From SZUA-430 sp044375275 (lineage in GTDB: Bacteria; Pseudomonadota; Alphaproteobacteria; Micropepsales; Micropepsaceae), in assembly GCA_044375275.1 (NCBI GenBank), contig JBILMZ010000133.1, forward strand, positions 1 to 9,738: 9,738 bases of DNA. Reading direction: 5' to 3'. Every line of letters begins with the position of its first letter. The stretch's first letter is position 1. The notes beneath the pieces are model-generated. The model saw only the letters and a list, made by a program, of their open reading frames with translations. It did not search any database and was not told where the DNA came from. The position numbers and the translations under genes are program-made. Shown here in pieces: positions 4,860-9,738 of this stretch.

Positions 4860-7543
4860 CAAAGATCCAGCACCACCTCAGTCACGCCCGGTTCGGGCGA
4901 AGACTCGCGCCTGAAGCCCAGATCTTCGGCCATCGCCAGCATCGCCGTGTTTTCCGACAGCACATCACCGAAGACCTGCTTCACGCCCTGTGACCGGGCA
5001 TAGGCGATGATTTCCTGCATCATGCGGAAACCCAGGCCCGTGCCGTGCCGGTCACGCCGGACAATGATCGCGTATTCGCCCCGCGTCCGGTCCGGATCCA
5101 GAGAAAGTCGCACCACACCAACACCCTCCGCCGGCACGGCCGCCTCATCGAAGACGACAAACGCCATCTCTCGATCATAATCGATCTGCGTCAGGCGCTT
5201 GGCGAGGCTGTCCGGCAATTGCTGCAGGGCCTGGAAAAATCTCAGGCGGATGTCCTCGGGATTGCTGTCTGCGATGGAAGCCTGCAAGGCCGGCGCATCT
5301 TCGGGCCTGATGGGGCGCATGAGATAAGGCCTACCGTCACGATCGGTTATCTGCCGCACCAGATCCGCCGGCCACGGCCTGATCGCAAAGCGTGTCGTGC
5401 CGAGGCGAGCCTCGCGTGCGATGCGGATGCGCGCATCCAGTGCCAGCACGCCCTGCTCGTTCGCCCAGAGCGGATTGATGTCGAGTTCCTTGATTTCGGG
5501 AATGTCCACGGCCAAAGCCTGGATCGCGAGGACGGCCTTCACGATCGCGTCCTGGTTGGCGGGAGGCCTGTTCCGGTAGCCGCGCAACAGCCTGGATACG
5601 CGCGTGCGCCCGATGAGGTCCCGGACCAGCACCTCGTTGAGCGGTGGCAATGCCAGCGCCTGGTCCTTGACGACCTCGACCGAGACACCGCCCTGGCCGA
5701 ACATGAGGACGGGGCCGAAAAGCGGATCTTCCGACAATCCCACGATCAGCTCATGCGCGCCGGGCCTTGAAGCCATCGGCTGCACAAGGAATCCGTCCAC
5801 CCGCGCTTCGGGCTGTGCGTCGGCGAGGCGCAACAGCATGGTCGCGGCGGCACGGGATACCGCCGGGCCGTCCTTCAGGTTCAGCACGACGGCGCCCACA
5901 TCGGACTTGTGAATGATATCCGGGGACATGATCTTGATGGCGACGGGAAAGCCCAGCGTGGTTGCTATCTTCGCTGCTTCGTCCGGCGTCATTGCCACGC
6001 GCATTTCGACAATCGGAATGCCGTAGGCCTTCAGGACCGCATTGGCCTCCTGGGCCGTCAGCCATTCCCGTTCCGCCGACAGTGCGTTGGAGATGATCTG
6101 GCGCACACCCTCACGCCCGCCGTGCTCTTCCCCCTCGCCCGCCTTCGGGGCCTCCATGAGGAGGTCCTGGAGCTTCTGGCGTCGCACCTGATGCATGAAA
6201 GCCGTGACCGCGCTTTCCGGGGTCGAGAACACGGGCAAACCGGCTGCGTCCATCGCGTTCCTGGCCTCGCTCACCGACTGGTCGCCCAGCCAGGCCGTGT
6301 ATACCGGCTTGCGGGAACCGGACGCGCGCGCGGTTGCAACCGCTGCGCCGACCGCCCGTGCCGACTCGGTGGAACTTGCGACGGCGACGGGACAGTTGAG
6401 AACGAGAAGCGCATCCGTGCCGGCATCCGCCAGGAGGGCTTCCGTTGCCGCCGCATACCTGGCGGCGTCGGCGTCACCGATGATGTCAACCGGATTGGCG
6501 TGGCTCCAGTTGCCTGGAAGGACCGCGCCGAGCGCTTCTACCGTTTCGGGGGACAGGGTTGCCAGCACCCCACCTTCGTCAATCAGGTGGTCCGTCGCCA
6601 GCACGCCCGCGCCCCCTCCGTTGGTGAGGATGGCAAGCCTTTCTCCAACGAGCTCCTGCCTGCTGGACAAGGCCTCCAGCGCCCCAAACAGATCGTCGAT
6701 CGACTTCACGCGCAGCAATCCTGCACGACGAAAGGCGGCGTCGGCGACAGCATCGGAACCCGCCAGTGCCCCCGTGTGCGAACGGGCTGCGGCTGCGCCC
6801 TCGCTGTGGCGACCGGACTTGACGACGATGACGGGCTTCAATCTTGCGCAGCGACGGGCTGCCGACATGAACTTGCGCGCATTGGTTACGCTCTCGATGT
6901 AGAGCAGCACTGCATCCGTCGAGGCGTCTGCGGCGAGATAGTCCAGCATGTCACCAAAATCGACATCCGCCATGCCTCCCAGGGACACCAGCATGGAGAA
7001 GCCGATGTTGCGCGTGCCGGCCCAATCCAGGACAGACGTGAGCATGGCTCCCGACTGCGTGATGAAGGCCGTGCTGCCCCTGTGCGCCATCCGATGTGCG
7101 AAGCTTGCATTCAGGCCCGCACCCGGTGCGAGCAACCCGATGCAATTGGGACCGACGATGCGCAAGGCATGTGGCCGCGAGGCCTCCAGCATGCGCGTCT
7201 GCAGCGCGAGGCCTTCTTCTCCGCGCTCACCAAAGCCGGCGGTGATGACAATTGCGGCCTTTGTGCCCCGCGCGCCGAGTTCCTGAATGATGTCGGGCAC
7301 GCCCTGTGCCGGCGTTGCGATGATCGCAAGCTCGGGGGCGGATTCCAGGGCTGACACGCTCGTGGCGACGGGCCGACCGAGAATCTCGCCGCCGTTCGCG
7401 TTCACCAGTGAAACCTGTCCCGCATAGCCGCCAGCGAGAAGGTTCCTCGCCACCACCGCGCCCACGGCGTGTTCACGTCGACTCGCGCCGATCACCGCGA
7501 CGGACGCGGGGGCAAAGAATGAGCCCAGGTTCCTGACTGTCAT
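4859..7543 (-). CDS. Pat/PatZ-like protein: NDP-forming acyl-CoA synthetase domains fused to GNAT acetyltransferase
   Basis: 894 residues, close to E. coli PatZ. Domain order: CoA-binding Rossmann fold (about 1-130, SVAVIGAS at 14-21), succinyl-CoA-ligase-like domain (about 130-290, GPNCIG at 131-136, ITQSGAM at 161-167), linker and second ligase-like domain (about 300-450), ATP-grasp (about 490-710, VAIKIMSPDIIHKSDVGAV at 534-552, Lys537 a likely ATP ligand), and a C-terminal GNAT domain (about 739-890, EYAIIVRRDRHGTGLG, acetyl-CoA loop near 831-838). PatZ-type proteins use acetyl-CoA to acetylate lysines, notably on AMP-forming acetyl-CoA synthetase, and thereby switch it off. His256 in ARSHTGALAG is the counterpart of the phosphorylated His of ADP-forming synthetases and is retained, so real ligase activity is possible. 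Glu823 is a candidate general base. In the GNAT loop the usual Gln/Arg before GxG is His833. The start at 7543 has AGGAG nine bases upstream. It is convergent with hsp20 and divergent from the hydrolase. Confidence 0.9.
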   Translation of the reverse strand: MTVRNLGSFFAPASVAVIGASRREHAVGAVVARNLLAGGYAGQVSLVNANGGEILGRPVATSVSALESAPELAIIATPAQGVPDIIQELGARGTKAAIVITAGFGERGEEGLALQTRMLEASRPHALRIVGPNCIGLLAPGAGLNASFAHRMAHRGSTAFITQSGAMLTSVLDWAGTRNIGFSMLVSLGGMADVDFGDMLDYLAADASTDAVLLYIESVTNARKFMSAARRCARLKPVIVVKSGRHSEGAAAARSHTGALAGSDAVADAAFRRAGLLRVKSIDDLFGALEALSSRQELVGERLAILTNGGGAGVLATDHLIDEGGVLATLSPETVEALGAVLPGNWSHANPVDIIGDADAARYAAATEALLADAGTDALLVLNCPVAVASSTESARAVGAAVATARASGSRKPVYTAWLGDQSVSEARNAMDAAGLPVFSTPESAVTAFMHQVRRQKLQDLLMEAPKAGEGEEHGGREGVRQIISNALSAEREWLTAQEANAVLKAYGIPIVEMRVAMTPDEAAKIATTLGFPVAIKIMSPDIIHKSDVGAVVLNLKDGPAVSRAAATMLLRLADAQPEARVDGFLVQPMASRPGAHELIVGLSEDPLFGPVLMFGQGGVSVEVVKDQALALPPLNEVLVRDLIGRTRVSRLLRGYRNRPPANQDAIVKAVLAIQALAVDIPEIKELDINPLWANEQGVLALDARIRIAREARLGTTRFAIRPWPADLVRQITDRDGRPYLMRPIRPEDAPALQASIADSNPEDIRLRFFQALQQLPDSLAKRLTQIDYDREMAFVVFDEAAVPAEGVGVVRLSLDPDRTRGEYAIIVRRDRHGTGLGFRMMQEIIAYARSQGVKQVFGDVLSENTAMLAMAEDLGFRRESSPEPGVTEVVLDL

Positions 7544-7892
7544 TTGGCGACTCTCCTGCGTGATTGCGTCGTTCCGGGCACGGGGTGCTTCCTATCCCAA
7601 AACCAATTCCGTTGCAGACCCGGAAGGTCGGCTGCGGCGCAATAACCGGACGGGGCGAACACCAATCAGAAGTAATGCCCTTCGCTCGAATAAGTTGTAC
7701 ACGGATAATCCACAGAGGCTGCTCCGTCCAAGTCGCGCATCCTCTTGAATTATTTTGGCCTGCTGTTGAAAAAGTGATTCTCAAACGTGTTGCAGTGTTG
7801 TAGCGTTCCGTCAGTGCTTATTCGTCGTTGTGGGGATGACGGGTTTGCATCCGGGGGGGCAGTTTCGTAACGCTGTTCGGGGCAGCTCCAGT
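7544..7892. other. Intergenic region between the divergent Pat-like and hydrolase genes
   Basis: About 350 bases that should hold both divergent promoters. It is visibly richer in A and T than the flanking genes, most of all around 7680-7800. I see TTGAAA at 7764-7769 and TTGTAG near 7798 on the plus strand, but no properly spaced -35/-10 pair that I trust on either strand. Short frames here and the long minus-strand frame across the hydrolase (7818-8711) are shadows. I see no tRNA, repeat or strong hairpin. If the hydrolase really starts at 7830 or 7836 the gap is about 60 bases shorter. Confidence 0.5.
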
Positions 7893-8822
7893 ATGATGAA
7901 TTGGCCGCGTAACAATAACCGACGTCCTGCCTTGGTACGAAGACAGGCGTCTTTCGACCCATCCGCCACCATCGAAGAGTTGCGAGATTACGTAAAGCAA
8001 TTCTGGGTTGGTTTTGGACCGCAGATCAAAGGGGTCGAAGCTCAACCTGTACTCATCAGCGCCATTCGTGGCGAGTGGGTGATGCCTGAGTCCGCCGCTG
8101 GCGGACGGCGTGTGATCCTCTATTTCCATGGCGGCGGCTTCATTGCCGGATCGCCGGAGTCTCACCGACCACTGGTTGCACGTCTCGCTCATGCCGCGAG
8201 TGCCCGGGCGCTCGTGCCACAATACCGGCTGGCTCCCGAGTTTCCTTACCCCGCGGCCTTGCGAGACGCTGCAGATGCTTATCGCTGGCTCCTGACGCAG
8301 GGCGTCACGCCGAACAACATCATCTTCGCCGGTGACGGTTCGGGCGGCGGCCTGACCCTTTCCACCCTTTTGGCACTGCGCAATGCAGGCCTTCCGCTTC
8401 CGGCGGCGGCCGTCTGCTTCTCGCCCTGGGCCGACATGACCATGTCGAGCTGGTCGATGCTCAAGAACAAGGGCAACGACGACACGATGAGCTGGGAACT
8501 CCTGGCGACCTGTGCCCGGCATTATCTCAAGGGTGCATCGCCGGCCGATCCGTTTGCGTCGCCGCTTTATGGCGATTATCGCGGGCTTCCCCCGCTGATG
8601 ATCCACGCTGGCAGCCTTGAAGTCCTCAAGGACGATGCCAGCCGGATCGGTGAGCGCGCGGCAGCGGCCAATGTGAACGTCAATGTCGAGGTCTATGAAA
8701 ACATGCCCCACCTGTTCCAGGGCATGCCGGACCTGTCGGAGTCCAAGGTCTCGATCACTCGCGCGGCCGCTTTCATCAAGGCGCGCACCCCGGAAGTGAT
8801 GATGCGCCGGGCCGCGCAGTAG
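7893..8822 (+). CDS. Alpha/beta hydrolase fold-3 (HSL family), altered nucleophile motif
   Basis: 309 residues from the ATG at 7893; GTG 7830 and ATG 7836 are in-frame alternatives, and ATG 7896 follows directly. None has a good SD; GGGG at 7879-7882 favours 7893. It belongs to the hormone-sensitive-lipase family (esterases and lactone hydrolases like MlhB): ILYFHGGGFIAGSPESHRPLV (75-95) has the HGGG oxyanion loop (79-82), ARALVPQYRLAPEFPYPAAL (104-123) is the YRLAPE motif, and LPLPAAAVCFSPWADMT is typical. The nucleophile elbow normally reads GDSAGG; here it is GDGSGG (147-152), with Gly149 in the Ser place and Ser150 one step later. The acid is uncertain (Glu243, Asp247 or Asp248 in LEVLKDD); His273 in NMPHLFQ is the usual His. 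It is probably a cytosolic carboxylester or lactone hydrolase, or a non-catalytic relative. No signal peptide. It ends at the shared terminator. Confidence 0.85.
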   Translation: MMNWPRNNNRRPALVRRQASFDPSATIEELRDYVKQFWVGFGPQIKGVEAQPVLISAIRGEWVMPESAAGGRRVILYFHGGGFIAGSPESHRPLVARLAHAASARALVPQYRLAPEFPYPAALRDAADAYRWLLTQGVTPNNIIFAGDGSGGGLTLSTLLALRNAGLPLPAAAVCFSPWADMTMSSWSMLKNKGNDDTMSWELLATCARHYLKGASPADPFASPLYGDYRGLPPLMIHAGSLEVLKDDASRIGERAAAANVNVNVEVYENMPHLFQGMPDLSESKVSITRAAAFIKARTPEVMMRRAAQ

Positions 8823-8843
8823 GACTGGCGCTTTCGCAACGAA

Positions 8844-8869
8844 AAACGGCCCCGCAAGCGGGGCCGTTT
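8844..8869. terminator. Bidirectional intrinsic terminator between hydrolase and RAYT-like gene
   Basis: An 11-bp stem (AAACGGCCCCG, 8844-8854, with CGGGGCCGTTT, 8859-8869) closes a CAAG loop. On the plus strand it is followed by CTGTTTTG; on the minus strand by TTC after a run that gives five T in a row. Both convergent genes end within 25 bases of it, so it can end either transcript. Confidence 0.88.
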
Positions 8870-8892
8870 CTGTTTTGGGTCTGAGGAACGCG

Positions 8893-9588
8893 CTACTTGC
8901 GCTTTGCCTTTGCCGCCTTGACGGGCTTGGCCACCGCCGGCTTCGGCCCCGGGCGCTGGCGCGCGAGCGTGCGGCCCAGCTTCTTTTCGAGCGACTTCAC
9001 GAAAGTGGGTGATCCGTATGGACGTCCCGTGTGCTCGCTGGCGGCAATCGCCTTGAGTTCGGCGGGCGTGAACGGCGTGGCGAGTGCTGTTTTCCAGTCC
9101 TTCGCCTCGTCCAGGACGGGCTTCACGTCAACGACGCCATCCGACTTGCCCTTCAGGTGGGCCGAAGCGCTGGACCAGCGCCAGTCCTTTGCCTTTACGG
9201 CAGGCTTGCCCCGTGCCGGCGCCGTTTCGACGTAGCGCGCGCAAATGGCCAGCGAATCCTTGTCCATCGGGAACGAGGCAAAGCGGCCCCGGAAGAGGCC
9301 TCCTTCGCGCGAGCGGCGCAGGTTGACGGCGCGCGTGAAGCGACGGTGCGCTTCCCCGAGCGCCTGTCGCAGCGCGTTGGCGGAGTTGGGAACCAGGATC
9401 AACTGGACCTGCTTTGGCAGCAGGCAGTATGCGAGGATCTTCACCTTCGCGGTCTCGCAGCCTTCGGCCACGAGCTCGAGGTAATCCTTGTAGTCCTGAT
9501 CGGTGGAGAAAATGCGCTGCCCGGGATTGCCCCTCTGCAGCACATGATGTGGCGCGCCAGGCACCACTGCTCTTGCTAATCTTGCCAT
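8893..9588 (-). CDS. RAYT/IS200-like (Y1, TnpA_REP) transposase relative lacking the HUH motif
   Basis: 231 residues. Family features: PGAPHHVLQRGNPGQRIF (10-27, the conserved PHHVxQRGN start), ILAYCLLP (51-58), ALGEAHRRFTRAVN (76-89), GLFRGRFASFPMD (97-109), ARYVE (117-121, candidate nucleophile Tyr119), DWRWSSASAHL (135-145), and a C-terminal GRPYGSPTFVKSLEKKLGR (188-206) typical of RAYT-type proteins, then a Lys-rich tail. The HUH metal-binding motif, normally PNHVHLI, is PKQVQLI here (58-64): both catalytic His are Gln. The usual LNPVRA after the Tyr is TAPARG. It probably cannot nick DNA and may be a domesticated DNA-binding protein. The frame stays open to 9723, but ATG 9588 is preferred because the family homology starts there. 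No clear SD. No terminal inverted repeats or IS ends are visible. Confidence 0.8.
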   Translation of the reverse strand: MARLARAVVPGAPHHVLQRGNPGQRIFSTDQDYKDYLELVAEGCETAKVKILAYCLLPKQVQLILVPNSANALRQALGEAHRRFTRAVNLRRSREGGLFRGRFASFPMDKDSLAICARYVETAPARGKPAVKAKDWRWSSASAHLKGKSDGVVDVKPVLDEAKDWKTALATPFTPAELKAIAASEHTGRPYGSPTFVKSLEKKLGRTLARQRPGPKPAVAKPVKAAKAKRK

Positions 9589-9598
9589 GGTGGGGTCA

Positions 9599-9627
9599 AA
9601 CCTAGTCCTGAATCCTGCGGACGTCAA
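9599..9627 (-). promoter_or_regulatory. Candidate promoter giving a nearly leaderless RAYT-like mRNA
   Basis: On the minus strand TTGACG (9627-9622) is an almost perfect -35. After exactly 17 bases comes TAGGTT (9604-9599), a modest -10. Transcription would start about four bases before the ATG at 9588. That explains the missing Shine-Dalgarno sequence, since leaderless or near-leaderless messages are common in alphaproteobacteria. The -10 matches only three of six bases. Confidence 0.35.
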
Positions 9628-9738
9628 TCGATCTATGTCCCCGCAATATATGTTCGCGTGCATTGCGGCTCCACATTGTGTGCCTGCCCCGCGCAGACAA
9701 ACCAATGCTGCGATTGATCCCATGGTGACATAATGTTT
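9628..9738. other. Upstream flank at the window edge, no gene seen
   Basis: The frame of the RAYT-like gene stays open through here to 9723, but its translation does not resemble the family and it has no good start signal. I see no other coding signal, hairpin or repeat. Confidence 0.5.

Noticed and set aside
5909..7354. Long plus-strand open frame (481 codons)
   Set aside because: It is antisense to the Pat-like gene; the His/Arg/Gly/Cys-rich translation is typical of a high-GC shadow frame.
7818..8711. Minus-strand open frame (297 codons) opposite the hydrolase
   Set aside because: The plus-strand frame has HGGG, YRLAPE and other family motifs; the antisense frame has none.
8844..8869. 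Palindrome next to the RAYT-like gene as a REP element
   Set aside because: It occurs once here, has T-tracts on both sides and sits between convergent stops, so it is better explained as a bidirectional terminator.
9589..9723. 45-residue N-terminal extension of the RAYT-like protein
   Set aside because: The conserved family start MARLARxVVPGxPHHV begins at 9588; the extension resembles nothing and overlaps the candidate promoter.

Overview
This window looks like alphaproteobacterial chromosome, high in GC. The evidence is a CtrA-type box (TTAA-N7-TTAA), strong AGGAG ribosome binding sites, a small heat shock gene with a ROSE-like RNA thermometer, and alphaproteobacterial-looking outer membrane proteins. 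A Caulobacter- or Hyphomonas-like relative is possible, but the genus cannot be fixed from sequence alone. I see no phage genes, CRISPR array, tRNA or rRNA.

Left part (1-2430, minus strand): three tandem genes for secreted outer membrane beta-barrel proteins. The first is cut by the window edge. A strong intrinsic terminator (412-431) ends the second. A GC-rich hairpin lies between the second and third. The intergenic region upstream of the third carries the CtrA-like box and a candidate promoter. Next, also on the minus strand, is a 557-residue protein with N-terminal TPR repeats and a C-terminal PAPS-dependent sulfotransferase domain (2430-4103).

Middle (4104-4859): a divergent region drives a class A small heat shock protein (Hsp20/IbpA type) on the plus strand. 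It holds a close match to the sigma-32 promoter consensus. Its leader ends in a hairpin that hides the Shine-Dalgarno sequence and has the bulged G typical of ROSE thermometers. The gene ends in a 12-bp-stem terminator shared with the convergent gene.

Right part (4859-9738): a large minus-strand Pat/PatZ-like fusion (NDP-forming acyl-CoA synthetase plus C-terminal GNAT acetyltransferase); a divergently transcribed HSL-family alpha/beta hydrolase whose nucleophile motif reads GDGSGG instead of GDSAGG; a bidirectional terminator; and a minus-strand RAYT/IS200-like transposase relative whose catalytic HUH motif is QVQ.

The genes do not form one pathway. They read as independent units: envelope proteins, a heat shock unit, central-metabolism regulation, an esterase-like protein and a probably domesticated transposase. 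The best leads are the two-layer heat control of the Hsp20 gene, the CtrA-box porin-like gene, and the two proteins with altered catalytic motifs. No wholly new multi-gene system is evident.
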